A DNA stretch of 52,388 bases from Smithella sp. Its GTDB lineage: Bacteria > Desulfobacterota > Syntrophia > Syntrophales > Smithellaceae. Of this stretch, positions 1-9,373 are shown piece after piece; within the stretch, counting starts at the first letter, position 1, and each line of letters starts with the position of its first letter. The translations under genes and the position numbers were made by a program. The notes below the pieces were generated by a model that worked only from the letters and a program-made list of their open reading frames with translations, had not been told where the DNA came from and did not search any database. The stretch is taken from assembly GCA_017993615.1 (NCBI GenBank), contig JAGOMJ010000008.1, positions 10,455-62,842 on the forward strand. Reading direction: 5' to 3'.

Positions 1-73
1 TCTGAAGCGCAAGCCGTAGTGAGATTCGCTGAGAATGAGTGAAACGAAATTCAAAGCGTAAATCGAACTATCC

Positions 74-126
74 AATTCCGATTTGTCGGGATTGGGAATT
101 ATCCCCGGAGCGAAGCGAATGGGGAT
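74..126. repeat. Tandem pair of short inverted repeats upstream of xerC
   Basis: Two inverted repeats lie back to back. The first has arms AATTCC (74-79) and GGAATT (95-100). The second has arms ATCCCC (101-106) and GGGGAT (121-126) around a core containing GCGAAGCG. A related element (ATCCCG...CGGGAT with the same GCGAAGCG core) lies just after xerC at 1112-1141. This could be a REP-like repeat or a transcription/RNA-processing signal. The first 185 bases show no convincing gene; the 81-codon frame starting at 83 overlaps xerC and has no family resemblance. Confidence 0.45.
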
Positions 127-185
127 TGAAGGTATTCTGCCGGGTTATCAGGATGGGTGTCTGACGGCTAGCCGGAATAAAAGTT

Positions 186-1103
186 ATGGGAAACATGATT
201 CGGGATTTTCAAACGTATCTGGACGTGGAAAAAAATGTTTCCGAACATACCAAAACGGCTTATATCGCGGACATTCAGGAATTCGCGCGGTTTCTCGTCG
301 AGCAACAGTTTGTGAGACAACCGGATGAAATCGTCTCGACGCAACCGGAAACGCTCAGGCATTACCTGGCGGTGTTGTATAAAAAAAAGATGAAGAAGGT
401 CACGGTGAACCGGAAAATAGCGTCGCTGCGGGCTTTCTTCAAATATCTGATGCGCACGGGAAAGATCGATGTGAATCCCGCTGAAATGGTGCAGTCGCTG
501 AAAACCGAAAAGTATATACCAACGTTTTTGTCCGTAGATGAAATGCTGGAGGTTTTGAACGCGCAGCGTGATAATTCGTTCAGCGGACTGCGCGACCGCG
601 CCATGCTGGAGGTCTTTTATTCCTGCGGACTGCGCCTGAGTGAACTGGCCGGGCTCGATGTGGCGGACATCGATTTCAATCAGAAGCTGGTCAAGGTCAG
701 GGGCAAGGGCAGAAAAGAAAGAATTGTTCCGGTGGGAGACCCGGCTCTGAAGGCCCTGACAGATTATCTGGAGAAGGCACGTCTGATCAGAACAAAAAGC
801 GAACCGGGTGTGTTCAAAATGCCCGTGTTTCTGAATCAAAGAGGTGAAAGGATCACAACAAGAAGTATCGCGAGAATCGTCAATGCGTCGACGGTGAAAA
901 GCGGGATCGGCCGGAAAATCAGCCCGCATGCGCTGCGGCACAGTTTTGCGACCCATCTGCTGAATGCCGGCGCCGATTTGCGGTCGATTCAGGAATTGCT
1001 CGGGCATGAGAGCCTTTCCACAACGCAGAAATATACGGCGGTGGATATCAACCGGTTGATGGAGATTTACGATAAGGCGCATCCCCGGACGAAAAAGCCT
1101 TAG
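186..1103 (+). CDS. xerC: Tyrosine recombinase XerC
   Basis: This is a site-specific tyrosine recombinase of the XerC/XerD type, which with its partner resolves chromosome dimers at dif during cell division. At 305 residues it has the normal length. The N-terminal SAM-like core-binding domain covers about residues 1-105 and the catalytic domain about 115-300. The full catalytic set is visible: R150, K174, H248, R251, H274 and nucleophile Y283 (HALRHSFATH and LGHESLSTTQKYT). The ATG at 186 is preceded by GGA nine bases upstream; an ATG at 195 is also possible. It lies directly upstream of hslV, as in many deltaproteobacteria, which favours housekeeping XerC over a phage or integron integrase. 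Confidence 0.93.
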   Translation: MGNMIRDFQTYLDVEKNVSEHTKTAYIADIQEFARFLVEQQFVRQPDEIVSTQPETLRHYLAVLYKKKMKKVTVNRKIASLRAFFKYLMRTGKIDVNPAEMVQSLKTEKYIPTFLSVDEMLEVLNAQRDNSFSGLRDRAMLEVFYSCGLRLSELAGLDVADIDFNQKLVKVRGKGRKERIVPVGDPALKALTDYLEKARLIRTKSEPGVFKMPVFLNQRGERITTRSIARIVNASTVKSGIGRKISPHALRHSFATHLLNAGADLRSIQELLGHESLSTTQKYTAVDINRLMEIYDKAHPRTKKP

Positions 1104-1111
1104 TCGAATTT

Positions 1112-1141
1112 ATCCCGTTCGCGCGAAGCGGGAATCGGGAT
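1112..1141. repeat. Inverted repeat downstream of xerC, related to the one at 101-126
   Basis: The arms ATCCCG (1112-1117) and CGGGAT (1136-1141) surround a core with GCGAAGCG, and an inner TCCCG/CGGGA pairing is also possible. It shares layout and core with 101-126. The rest of the xerC-hslV gap contains another possible stem (AAGGC at about 1172, GCCTT at about 1193). The element could be a REP-like repeat or an imperfect terminator; there is no good U-tract directly after it. Confidence 0.4.
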
Positions 1142-1248
1142 CTGAAAACACAAGGGCACTTGGCTTTTTTCAAGGCGAAGCCGCAGAGAAAAGCCTTCGT
1201 CCGATTTTTGTTGTTGTTTCCGGAATAATTTTTATTTAAGGAGAAGAA

Positions 1249-1830
1249 ATGAATATACGCGGCACAACCATTCTGGCGGTGAAACGGGACGGTAAAATAA
1301 CGGTTGCCGGAGACGGACAGGTGACGCTGGACACGACGATCCTGAAGCACGGCGCGCGCAAGGTCCGCCGCCTGTATAATAATGAAGTGATCGTCGGCTT
1401 TGCCGGAGCAACCGCCGATGCGTTTACGCTGTTCGACCGTTTCGATCAAAAACTGGAGCAGTACAAAGGCAATTTGCTCAGAGCGGCCGTGGAGCTGACC
1501 AAGGACTGGCGCACCGACCGGGTTTTAAGACATCTGGAAGCCCTGATGATCGCCGTCAACAGGGACAATTCTCTGATTATTTCCGGCAACGGCGACGTCA
1601 TTGAAGCCGATGACGATGTCATGGCGATCGGTTCGGGCGGCCCGTTTGCGCTGACGGCGGCACGGGCGCTGTTGCGCCATTCCAGTTTGAATTCGACGGA
1701 AATCGCCCGAGAGGCGATGAAGCTGGCTTCGGAAATCTGTATTTACACCAATGAGCACATTACCCTGGAAGAAATCGATATCCCTTCCGAGGACAGGGAA
1801 AGAAAAGGGAAGGATAAAGGAAAGAAGTAA
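1249..1830 (+). CDS. hslV: ATP-dependent protease proteolytic subunit HslV (ClpQ)
   Basis: HslV is the peptidase ring of the HslVU (ClpQY) bacterial proteasome-like protease in the cytoplasm. It is an N-terminal-nucleophile threonine hydrolase. The protein begins MNIRGTTILAVKRDGK; by family alignment the active nucleophile is T6 after removal of the first five residues, followed by the conserved GDGQVTL stretch. The length of 193 residues is a little above the usual 175-180 because of a charged Lys-rich tail. AAGGAG at 1238-1243 is a good ribosome binding site five bases before the ATG. It is followed after 3 bases by hslU, so the two subunits are very likely cotranslated. Confidence 0.96.
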   Translation: MNIRGTTILAVKRDGKITVAGDGQVTLDTTILKHGARKVRRLYNNEVIVGFAGATADAFTLFDRFDQKLEQYKGNLLRAAVELTKDWRTDRVLRHLEALMIAVNRDNSLIISGNGDVIEADDDVMAIGSGGPFALTAARALLRHSSLNSTEIAREAMKLASEICIYTNEHITLEEIDIPSEDRERKGKDKGKK

Positions 1831-1833
1831 AAC

Positions 1834-3225
1834 ATGTCTAATAAAGGATTAAAACCACGGGAAATCGTGGAGAAGTTGAATCAGCATATTATCGGTCAGA
1901 TGGACGCCAAAAGGGCAGTGGCCATCGCTTTGCGCAACCGCTGGCGCAGGCAGAATGTATTGCCGGAACTGGCGGAGGAAATTTTACCGAAAAACATTAT
2001 CATGATTGGCCCCACCGGCGTGGGAAAAACGGAAATCGCCCGCCGGCTGGCCAAGCTGGATAATTCCCCGTTTTTAAAGATCGAGGCGTCCAAATTTACG
2101 GAAGTGGGGTATGTCGGCCGGGATGTGGAATCCATGGTGCGGGATCTGGTGGAACTGTCCGTGAACATGGTCAAGGCGGAGGAACAGGAAAGCGTTCAGG
2201 CGAAAGCGGCGGAGATCGCCGAGGAAAGGGTTCTGGATTTGCTTTTGCCGCCGCGGCTGACGGAAAAAAAAGTTGATGATATCCTCAGCGATCAGCCGCA
2301 GGAACAGACCGTTCTGACCATGGAGGCGGAACAAAAGAAAAATGATGCGACACGCGAAAAAATGCGCATCTGGCTCAAGGAAGGGAAATTCGACGACCGT
2401 ATGGTAGAACTGGAAGTGACCGAAGCGAGAAGCGGACCGATGATCGAAATCTTTTCCGCCGCCGGCATGGAGGATATGGGACTGAATCTGAAAGACATGC
2501 TGGGGAACATGATGCCGCAGAAGAAAAAACGAAGGACGGTCAAGGTTCCGGAGGCGCTGGAAATTCTGGCCTCGGAAGAAACCCAGAAGTTGATCGATAT
2601 GGAGAAGGTCACCCGGACGGCGCTGGAACGCGTCGAGCAGTCCGGCATTATTTTCCTGGATGAAATCGATAAGATTGTCGGCGGGGATTCCCAGCACGGT
2701 CCGGACGTATCACGGGAAGGTGTGCAGCGCGATCTGCTGCCGATTGTGGAAGGCTCCAATGTCAACACGCGTTACGGCATGGTCAAAACGGATCATATTT
2801 TATTCATCGCCGCAGGGGCGTTTTCCGGCACGAAGCCGTCGGACCTGATTCCGGAACTTCAGGGACGTTTCCCGATTCGCGTGGAACTGGATTCGCTGGA
2901 TAAGGAGGATTTCATCCGCATCCTGACGGAACCGAATAATGCGCTGGTGAAACAGTACAGGGAAATGATGGCGACGGAAGGGCTGAGGCTGGTTTTCAAG
3001 GAGGATGCCATTGCCGCAATCGCGGAAATGGCGACAGTGGTTAATGAAAATACGGAAAATATCGGTGCGCGAAGGCTCTACACCATGATGGAAAAATTGC
3101 TGGATGACATTTCCTTCGATGCCCCGGATCTGGATAAAAAGGACATTGTGATCGACGCGCAGTATGTGGAAGAGAAACTCAACGACATTATCGAAGATCA
3201 GGATTTGAGCAGGTATATTTTATAA
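1834..3225 (+). CDS. hslU: HslU ATPase, unfoldase subunit of HslVU protease
   Basis: HslU is the AAA+ hexameric unfoldase that binds substrates and feeds them to HslV. Walker A is GPTGVGKTE at residues 59-67, Walker B is IIFLDEID at about 272-279 with acidic residues at 276-277, and the GYVG pore loop is at 92-95. The intermediate (I) domain falls between the two, at about 110-240. The C-terminus ends RYIL, the conserved tail that inserts between HslV subunits and activates them. At 463 residues it is slightly longer than E. coli HslU, the difference lying in the I domain. It follows hslV by three bases and is followed by argB. Confidence 0.97.
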   Translation: MSNKGLKPREIVEKLNQHIIGQMDAKRAVAIALRNRWRRQNVLPELAEEILPKNIIMIGPTGVGKTEIARRLAKLDNSPFLKIEASKFTEVGYVGRDVESMVRDLVELSVNMVKAEEQESVQAKAAEIAEERVLDLLLPPRLTEKKVDDILSDQPQEQTVLTMEAEQKKNDATREKMRIWLKEGKFDDRMVELEVTEARSGPMIEIFSAAGMEDMGLNLKDMLGNMMPQKKKRRTVKVPEALEILASEETQKLIDMEKVTRTALERVEQSGIIFLDEIDKIVGGDSQHGPDVSREGVQRDLLPIVEGSNVNTRYGMVKTDHILFIAAGAFSGTKPSDLIPELQGRFPIRVELDSLDKEDFIRILTEPNNALVKQYREMMATEGLRLVFKEDAIAAIAEMATVVNENTENIGARRLYTMMEKLLDDISFDAPDLDKKDIVIDAQYVEEKLNDIIEDQDLSRYIL

Positions 3226-3240
3226 AAATGGAGATTGGAA

Positions 3241-4131
3241 ATGGAAAATATTTCTAATTCGATTGAAAGGGCGGATATTCTTCTGGAAACGCTGCCGTAT
3301 ATCAGGCGGTTTTACAACAAGACGATTGTGATCAAATACGGCGGTCATGCCATGGTGGACAAGGACTTGAAAGACCGGTTCGCCCAGGATATCGTGATGA
3401 TGAAATATATCGGCATCAATCCGGTGGTCGTGCACGGCGGCGGCCCGCAGATCGGCGAGCTTCTGAAAAAAGTCGGCAAGGAGTCGAAATTTATCCAGGG
3501 AATGCGGGTGACCGATGAGGAGACCATGAATATCGTGGAAATGGTTCTGGTCGGCATGGTCAACAAGGAAATTGTCGGCCTGATCAACCGGCACGGCGGG
3601 AACGCCGTGGGATTAAGCGGCAAGGACGGCAACCTGATTACGGCGGAGAAGTATTATCTGAATGAAGAAAAGGCAAAACATACGCCGCCGGAGATTATCG
3701 ATATCGGCCTGGTGGGCAAGGTCAAAAGCATCAATACCCAGTTGATCACGTCCCTGGCGCACGGCAATTTTATTCCGATTATCGCGCCCACGGGACTCGG
3801 CGATAACGGCGAGACGTACAACATCAATGCGGATATCGTCGCCGGAGAAATCGCGGCAGCGCTGAAAGCCGAAAAGCTCCTGCTGCTGACCGATGTGCCC
3901 GGTGTTTTGAGCAAGAAAAAGGAATTGATCCATACGATGACCAATGACGAGGCGTTGAATCTGATCGAGGACGGAACGATCGAAGGCGGCATGTTTCCCA
4001 AGATCAAATGCTGTCTCAAGGCGCTCAACGGCGGCGTCCAAAAAGCCCATATCGTCGACGGGCGGCTTAAACATGCCGTACTTCTGGAGGTGTTCACCGA
4101 CAAGGGCATCGGAACAGAAATCGTTCTTTAA
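3241..4131 (+). CDS. argB: Acetylglutamate kinase
   Basis: ArgB phosphorylates N-acetyl-L-glutamate, the second step of arginine synthesis, using ATP. It is an amino acid kinase-fold protein with KYGGHAM near the N-terminus, the GGGPQI substrate loop, and the typical C-terminal ending GIGTEIVL. The ATG at 3241 (296 residues) is chosen over an in-frame TTG at 3235, because GGAG at 3230-3233 sits seven bases before the ATG but only one base before the TTG. The N-terminal stretch ahead of the kinase core is of the kind seen in hexameric, arginine-inhibited enzymes, so feedback inhibition is plausible but not proven. It is the first gene of a complete run argB-D-F-G-H. Confidence 0.96.
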   Translation: MENISNSIERADILLETLPYIRRFYNKTIVIKYGGHAMVDKDLKDRFAQDIVMMKYIGINPVVVHGGGPQIGELLKKVGKESKFIQGMRVTDEETMNIVEMVLVGMVNKEIVGLINRHGGNAVGLSGKDGNLITAEKYYLNEEKAKHTPPEIIDIGLVGKVKSINTQLITSLAHGNFIPIIAPTGLGDNGETYNINADIVAGEIAAALKAEKLLLLTDVPGVLSKKKELIHTMTNDEALNLIEDGTIEGGMFPKIKCCLKALNGGVQKAHIVDGRLKHAVLLEVFTDKGIGTEIVL

Positions 4132-4154
4132 AATATTACAAACAGGACAGGACC

Positions 4155-5345
4155 ATGAATGAACAGGAAGTGATAGCGCAGGCTACAGGAAATATCATGA
4201 ATACGTACAGGCGGTTTCCGATCGTATTGACGAAAGGGTCGGGCGCCCGGGTCTGGGATATCAACGGCAAGGAATATCTCGATCTGGTGGCCGGCATTGC
4301 CGTCTGCAATCTCGGGCATTCGCATCCGCAGGTGATTGCTGCCGTCAAGGAGCAGCTGGATAAACTGACGCATGTTTCCAATCTGTATTACACCCAGCCG
4401 CAAACCGAGCTGGCGGAGCTGCTGATCAGGCATTCTTTTGCCGACAAGGTTTTTTTCTGCAACAGCGGCGCGGAGGCCAACGAAGCGGCCATCAAACTGG
4501 CGCGCAAGTACGCCCATGAAAATATGGGTCCGGATAAATTCGAACTGATTACGATGAAGGATTCGTTTCACGGCCGCACCATGGCCACGATTACGGCCAC
4601 CGGTCAGGAAAAATTTCAGTTCGGTTTCACGCCGCTTCTGGACGGGTTTACCTATGTTCCTTTCAACGATCTGTCGGCGCTGGATAAGGCCGTTTCGAGC
4701 CGGACCTGCGGCGTCCTGCTGGAACCGATTCAGGGGGAGGGCGGTGTCAATATTCCCGATGATGATTATCTGGCGCGGGTGCGCGAAATCTGCGACCGGC
4801 ACGGGATTCTGATGATTCTTGATGAAGTGCAGACCGGCATCGGCAGAACGGGGAAGCTGTTTGCCTACGAATATTCCGCCATTAAACCGGATATCATGAC
4901 GCTGGCCAAAGCGCTGGGAAACGGTTTCCCGGTGGGCGCGATGCTGGCCGCGGACAAGGTTGCCAAGGCGTTTGTACCCGGCAATCACGCGTCGACGTTC
5001 GGCGGCAATCCTCTGGCCATGGCGGCGGGAACGGCCGTATTGAAAACCATTCTGCAGGAGAATTTGCTGGAACATTGCCGGAAAACCGGCGCGTATTTTC
5101 TATCGCAATTGAAAAAATTGCAGCAGAAGCATGCCGTGATCAACGAAGTCCGGGGCAAGGGGCTTATGCTGGCCGTAAAACTGAATATCGACGCGGCGGG
5201 CATTGTCGGCGAATGTCTGAAACAGGGCCTGCTCGTCAATTCCACAGGCGGTCAGGTGCTGCGGTTTGTTCCGCCCCTGATCATTACCGAACAGGATATT
5301 GATCAGACGGTGGCGGTGCTGGACAGCGTATTGGAGGGGAAATGA
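4155..5345 (+). CDS. argD: Acetylornithine aminotransferase
   Basis: ArgD is a PLP-dependent class III aminotransferase that converts N-acetylglutamate semialdehyde to N-acetylornithine; in many bacteria it also serves as succinyldiaminopimelate aminotransferase in lysine synthesis. At 396 residues it has normal length. Visible motifs are NSGAEANEAA (103-112), the PLP-ring aspartate in ILDEVQTGIGRTG (D223) and the Schiff-base lysine in LAKALGNGFPVGA (K252). The neighbouring arg genes support the arginine role. Its stop codon overlaps the argF start (ATGA), indicating translational coupling. No argC is present in the cluster, so the substrate-producing reductase must be encoded elsewhere. Confidence 0.95.
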   Translation: MNEQEVIAQATGNIMNTYRRFPIVLTKGSGARVWDINGKEYLDLVAGIAVCNLGHSHPQVIAAVKEQLDKLTHVSNLYYTQPQTELAELLIRHSFADKVFFCNSGAEANEAAIKLARKYAHENMGPDKFELITMKDSFHGRTMATITATGQEKFQFGFTPLLDGFTYVPFNDLSALDKAVSSRTCGVLLEPIQGEGGVNIPDDDYLARVREICDRHGILMILDEVQTGIGRTGKLFAYEYSAIKPDIMTLAKALGNGFPVGAMLAADKVAKAFVPGNHASTFGGNPLAMAAGTAVLKTILQENLLEHCRKTGAYFLSQLKKLQQKHAVINEVRGKGLMLAVKLNIDAAGIVGECLKQGLLVNSTGGQVLRFVPPLIITEQDIDQTVAVLDSVLEGK

Positions 5346-6250
5346 AAAAAGATTTATTGAGCCTTTATGATCTCGACACGAAAGATTTTGATATCATCTG
5401 GAGGAAAGCCGGCAAACTGAAAAAATATCTGAAAGCCGGCAAAGTCCACGATTCGCTGAAGGGGAAAACGCTGGGAATGATTTTCGACAAGTCCTCCACG
5501 CGGACGAGAATTTCTTTCGAGGTCGGGATGTATCAGCTCGGCGGCATCGCTCTGTTTCTGACGTCCCGCGACACCCAGATCGGCCGGGGCGAATCCGTTG
5601 CCGATTCGGCGCGGATGATGTCGCGCTATCTCAACGGCATTATGATCCGGACATTTTCGCAGGAAAGCGTGGAGGAACTGGCGCAGTGGGCGACGATTCC
5701 GGTAATCAACGGTCTGACGGATCTTCTGCATCCCTGTCAGATTCTAAGCGATCTGTTTACCATTATCGAGAAGAAGGGGTCCTATCGTAACGTCAAGATC
5801 GCCTACATCGGCGACGGGAATAACGTGGCCAATACCTGGATCGAAGCGGCCGCCCGGCTGCCGATCCGTCTGTCGCTGGCCTGTCCGAAAGGCTATGAGC
5901 CGGACCGAACGATCATGACGAAGGGCCGCCGCGAGTCGCAGGAAGGCATTGTGCTGTGCCACGATCCGTTTGAAGCGGCGAAAAACGCGGATGTGCTCTA
6001 TACCGATGTCTGGGTCAGCATGGGGCAGGAAGCGGAGGATAAAAAAAGGAAAAAAATATTTAAAGATTATCAGATCAACAGCAACATTTTGAAGGCGGCA
6101 AAAAAAGATGCCATCGTGATGCATTGTCTGCCGGCGCACCGGGGCGAGGAGATTTCCCCCGATGTCATCGACGGCCCCCATTCGGTGGTCATCGATCAGG
6201 CGGAAAACCGTCTGCATGTGCAAAAGGCCGTTCTGGAATTGTTACTGTAA
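5342..6250 (+). CDS. argF: Ornithine carbamoyltransferase
   Basis: ArgF joins ornithine and carbamoyl phosphate to form citrulline in the cytoplasm. At 302 residues it has the normal length for the anabolic trimeric enzyme. The carbamoyl-phosphate loop SSTRTR is at residues 51-56, HPCQ at 130-133, and the ornithine-binding loop HCLPAH at 261-266. The ATG overlaps the argD stop by four bases. The catabolic enzyme (ArcB) is unlikely because no arcA or arcC is nearby and both flanking genes are biosynthetic. Confidence 0.96.
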   Translation: MKKDLLSLYDLDTKDFDIIWRKAGKLKKYLKAGKVHDSLKGKTLGMIFDKSSTRTRISFEVGMYQLGGIALFLTSRDTQIGRGESVADSARMMSRYLNGIMIRTFSQESVEELAQWATIPVINGLTDLLHPCQILSDLFTIIEKKGSYRNVKIAYIGDGNNVANTWIEAAARLPIRLSLACPKGYEPDRTIMTKGRRESQEGIVLCHDPFEAAKNADVLYTDVWVSMGQEAEDKKRKKIFKDYQINSNILKAAKKDAIVMHCLPAHRGEEISPDVIDGPHSVVIDQAENRLHVQKAVLELLL

Positions 6251-6302
6251 CGATTTGATCAACATATTCATCCCGCAAATCGGGGTCAGGAGGACATCCA
6301 CA

Positions 6303-7517
6303 TTGGCAGCAAAGAAAAGAAAAGTTGTTTTGGCGTATTCCGGAGGACTGGACACATCGGTTATTGTCCGCTGGTTGATTGAAACCTATAAATGCGAGGT
6401 CATCTGCTTTGCCGCAGACGTCGGACAGAAGGAGGAATTGACCGGCCTGAAAGAAAAGGCGATCAAAACCGGAGCGAGCAAAATTTACATTGACGATCTG
6501 CGGGAGGAGTTCGCGCGCGATTTTGTTTTCCCCGCGCTTCGGGCCAACGCGATTTATGAAGGCACCTATCTTCTGGGCACATCGCTGGCGCGGCCGCTGA
6601 TCGCCAAACGGCAGATCGAAATTGCGAAGCTGGAGGGCGCCGATACGGTTTCCCACGGCGCAACCGGGAAGGGCAATGATCAGGTCCGCTTCGAACTGAC
6701 CTATTATGCGCTCAATCCGAATATCAAAATCATCGCGGTCTGGAAGGACGACAACTGGACCTTCCGGTCCCGGGAAGAGATGATCGATTATGCCGGGAAA
6801 TACAAGATTCCCATTCCGTTGAGCAAGGCCAAACCCTACAGTGCGGACAGAAATCTTTTGCATATTTCGCATGAAGGCGGAATTCTGGAAGATCCGTGGG
6901 CCGAACCGCCGGAAGATATTTTTGTATTGACCCGCTCGCCCGAAAATGCGCCGGACAAACCGACGTACGTTGAAATCGATTTCAAGAAGGGAAATCCGGT
7001 GGCCGTCAACGGCAAAAAGATGTCGCCGGCAAAACTGATGGATTATATGAATACGGTTGCCGGGATAAACGGCATCGGCCGTGTCGATATGGTGGAGAAC
7101 CGTTTTGTCGGCATGAAATCGCGGGGCGTTTACGAGACCCCCGGCGGAACCGTGCTCTGGTCGGCGCACCGCGCGCTGGAGTCCATCACGATGGACCGTG
7201 AAGTAATGCTGATGCGCGACGGCCTGACGCCGAAATATGCGCAGTTGGCCTACAACGGGTTCTGGTATGCTCCGGAAATGAAGGCGCTGCAAACCTTCAT
7301 TGATGCCACGCAGGAAAACGTCAACGGCACGGTGCGGATGAAATTATACAAGGGCAACGCGATCGTGGCGGGCCGCAAATCGCCGAATTCCCTTTACAGC
7401 GAATCGTTCGCCACCTTTGAAAAGGATCAGGTGTACAACCAGAAGGATGCCATCGGTTTCATCAAGCTCAACGGATTGCGGCTGATTATCGAAAATATTT
7501 TGAAAAATAAACCTTAA
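6303..7517 (+). CDS. argG: Argininosuccinate synthase (TTG start)
   Basis: ArgG condenses citrulline and aspartate with ATP to argininosuccinate. The N-type ATP pyrophosphatase loop AYSGGLDTS lies at about residues 11-19, and the citrulline/aspartate-binding motif [13 protein letters not shown] is present. The reading frame is open back to 6162, but that extension would overlap argF and has no family similarity. A TTG at 6303 is preceded by AGGAGG (6288-6293) with nine-base spacing and gives [15 protein letters not shown], 404 residues, which matches the family. The stop overlaps an ATG of the argH frame by one base. Confidence 0.95.
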   Translation: MAAKKRKVVLAYSGGLDTSVIVRWLIETYKCEVICFAADVGQKEELTGLKEKAIKTGASKIYIDDLREEFARDFVFPALRANAIYEGTYLLGTSLARPLIAKRQIEIAKLEGADTVSHGATGKGNDQVRFELTYYALNPNIKIIAVWKDDNWTFRSREEMIDYAGKYKIPIPLSKAKPYSADRNLLHISHEGGILEDPWAEPPEDIFVLTRSPENAPDKPTYVEIDFKKGNPVAVNGKKMSPAKLMDYMNTVAGINGIGRVDMVENRFVGMKSRGVYETPGGTVLWSAHRALESITMDREVMLMRDGLTPKYAQLAYNGFWYAPEMKALQTFIDATQENVNGTVRMKLYKGNAIVAGRKSPNSLYSESFATFEKDQVYNQKDAIGFIKLNGLRLIIENILKNKP

Positions 7518-7534
7518 TGGATCGGGGAGAAAAA

Positions 7535-8923
7535 ATGTCTGCCGGGAAAAAGCCATGGAGCGGAAGGTTTCAGAAATCCACAGCCAGGAGCGTCGAAAAA
7601 TTTACAGCGTCCATTCATTACGATCATAGGCTCTATCCCTGGGACATTGAGGGATCGATTGCCCATGCGACGATGCTGGCGAAACAGAAGATTATCGCCA
7701 AAAAGGATGCGCAGAAAATCATCGCCGCGTTGAAGGCGATTCTGAAAGACTTCGAGCAGGGAAAACTCCGGCTGGATCCCGCCGATGAAGACATCCACAT
7801 GGCCATCGAAAAGGAACTGATCCGGCGCATCGGAGAGGCGGGAGGCAAACTGCATGCGGCCAGAAGCCGCAACGATCAGATTCTGCTGGATGAAAGGCTT
7901 TATCTTCGGGCGGAAATTCAGACCATCGCAGGACGTCTGACATCGTTACAGCGCGCCCTGGTCCAACTGGCCAAACGGGAAATCAAAACGATCATGCCCG
8001 GCTATACGCATATGCAGAAGGCGCAGCCGGTGCTGCTGTCGCATTATCTTCTGGCGTTTGCGGATATGTTCGGACGCGATGTGCGGCGGCTTCAGGATTG
8101 CCGCGAAAGGACGAATGTTCTGCCGCTGGGCGCGGCGGCGCTGGCCGGAACGGGGCTGCCGATTAACCGCGCGGAAACCGCCAGGCTGCTGAACTTTCCC
8201 GGGATCAGCACAAACAGCATGGATACGGTGGCGGACCGGGATTTTATCGCGGAGTTTATTTTCGATGCCGCCCTGATCATGATGCATTTAAGCCGGTTTT
8301 GCGAAGATCTGGTTCTGTGGTCGTCCGAGGAGTTCGGTTTTATTGAAATATCGGATGCCTATACGACCGGCAGCAGCATCATGCCGCAGAAAAAAAATCC
8401 GGATGTCGCGGAGCTGATCCGGGGAAAAACAGGGCGGGTATACGGCGATCTGTTCGCGGTTCTGACGCTTTTAAAAGGGCTGCCCATGACATACAACCGG
8501 GATTTGCAGGAAGACAAGGAGCCGCTTTTCGATGCGGTGGATACGGTGAAAAGCTGCCTTTCGATTTTTTGCGAGATGATAAACAACACCCGGTTTCATT
8601 CGGCGAAGATGGCCGCATCGGCGAGCAAGGGATTTTCCACCGCCACCGAAATTGCGGAATACCTGGTTGAAAAAAAGGTGCCTTTCCGGCGGGCGCACGA
8701 CATCACCGGTAAAATTGTGGCCTACTGTCTGAGGCAGAAAAAAGATTTGCAGGCGCTGACGCTGAAGGAATATCAAGCCTTTTACCGCGGGATTCAATCG
8801 GATATCCTCGACAGGATTCAACCGGAAAGCGCGGTCCGGATGCGGGGCCATATCGGGGGAACCGCTCCGCAAACGGTATTACAGAGGATTAAAGAATTTG
8901 AAAAGCGTTTCTCGAAGAGTTAA
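7535..8923 (+). CDS. argH: Argininosuccinate lyase
   Basis: ArgH cleaves argininosuccinate to arginine and fumarate, the last step of the pathway. It belongs to the fumarase/aspartase superfamily, with signature GSSIMPQKKNPD containing the catalytic serine loop and an N-terminal SGRF motif. The ATG at 7535 is favoured because GGGGAG (7524-7529) lies five bases upstream; an in-frame ATG at 7517 overlaps the argG stop but lacks a binding site. This gives 462 residues. The last 26 bases overlap the start of the lipoprotein gene, so the two are probably coupled. Confidence 0.95.
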   Translation: MSAGKKPWSGRFQKSTARSVEKFTASIHYDHRLYPWDIEGSIAHATMLAKQKIIAKKDAQKIIAALKAILKDFEQGKLRLDPADEDIHMAIEKELIRRIGEAGGKLHAARSRNDQILLDERLYLRAEIQTIAGRLTSLQRALVQLAKREIKTIMPGYTHMQKAQPVLLSHYLLAFADMFGRDVRRLQDCRERTNVLPLGAAALAGTGLPINRAETARLLNFPGISTNSMDTVADRDFIAEFIFDAALIMMHLSRFCEDLVLWSSEEFGFIEISDAYTTGSSIMPQKKNPDVAELIRGKTGRVYGDLFAVLTLLKGLPMTYNRDLQEDKEPLFDAVDTVKSCLSIFCEMINNTRFHSAKMAASASKGFSTATEIAEYLVEKKVPFRRAHDITGKIVAYCLRQKKDLQALTLKEYQAFYRGIQSDILDRIQPESAVRMRGHIGGTAPQTVLQRIKEFEKRFSKS

Positions 8924-9350
8924 AATATTTCTGGCGGTAGGGATGCTGGCGATACTGGCGGCCTGCGGCGTCAAAGGAAATCCTGTCGGTCCGCCCCCGG
9001 GCGAGACGCATTCCCCGGCGGTCGGCAATTTAACCGTTACTTCCTCGGCGGATCATGTGGCGCTGACGTGGGCGTTGCAGGACGAGCATTCACGAATCCG
9101 TTCCATCGGCATAGAACGCATCGAATACGCAGCCGAAGATGCCGAATGCCGAAATTGCGCGGATAAATTTGAACGCATCGGACGTTTGTTGGCCGGAACA
9201 ACCGGACAGAACGGACTGGCCCGAAAGCATTTTGAGTTTGTTGATAAAAATGTCACGCAAGGCATACGCTACGGCTATCGTTTGTCACTGTGTGACGAAT
9301 TTGACGAATGTTTTAACAGTGCGGTAACGGAAGTATATGTTTCGCGATGA
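8898..9350 (+). CDS. Lipoprotein with LptM-like N-terminus and FN3-like domain
   Basis: This is a predicted outer- or inner-membrane lipoprotein of 150 residues starting at TTG. Residues 1-22 form a signal peptide with lipobox LAAC and acylation at C23. The stretch after the cysteine, CGVKGNPVGPPPG, resembles the CGxKGP signature of LptM (YifL) proteins, which assist LptD maturation and are commonly encoded next to lysine or arginine genes. Unlike the short LptM, this protein continues for about 110 residues with a pattern like a fibronectin type III beta-sandwich (NLTVTSSADHVALTW at about 45-59) and four later cysteines that could form disulfides. It overlaps argH and precedes dapA. The exact role is unknown. 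Confidence 0.8.
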   Translation: MKSVSRRVKIFLAVGMLAILAACGVKGNPVGPPPGETHSPAVGNLTVTSSADHVALTWALQDEHSRIRSIGIERIEYAAEDAECRNCADKFERIGRLLAGTTGQNGLARKHFEFVDKNVTQGIRYGYRLSLCDEFDECFNSAVTEVYVSR

Positions 9351-9373
9351 ATTGACAGAAGGAGGCTTCTTTT

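Noticed and set aside
83..328. 81-codon plus-strand frame at the left edge
   Set aside because: It overlaps xerC in another frame, lacks a ribosome binding site and resembles no family.
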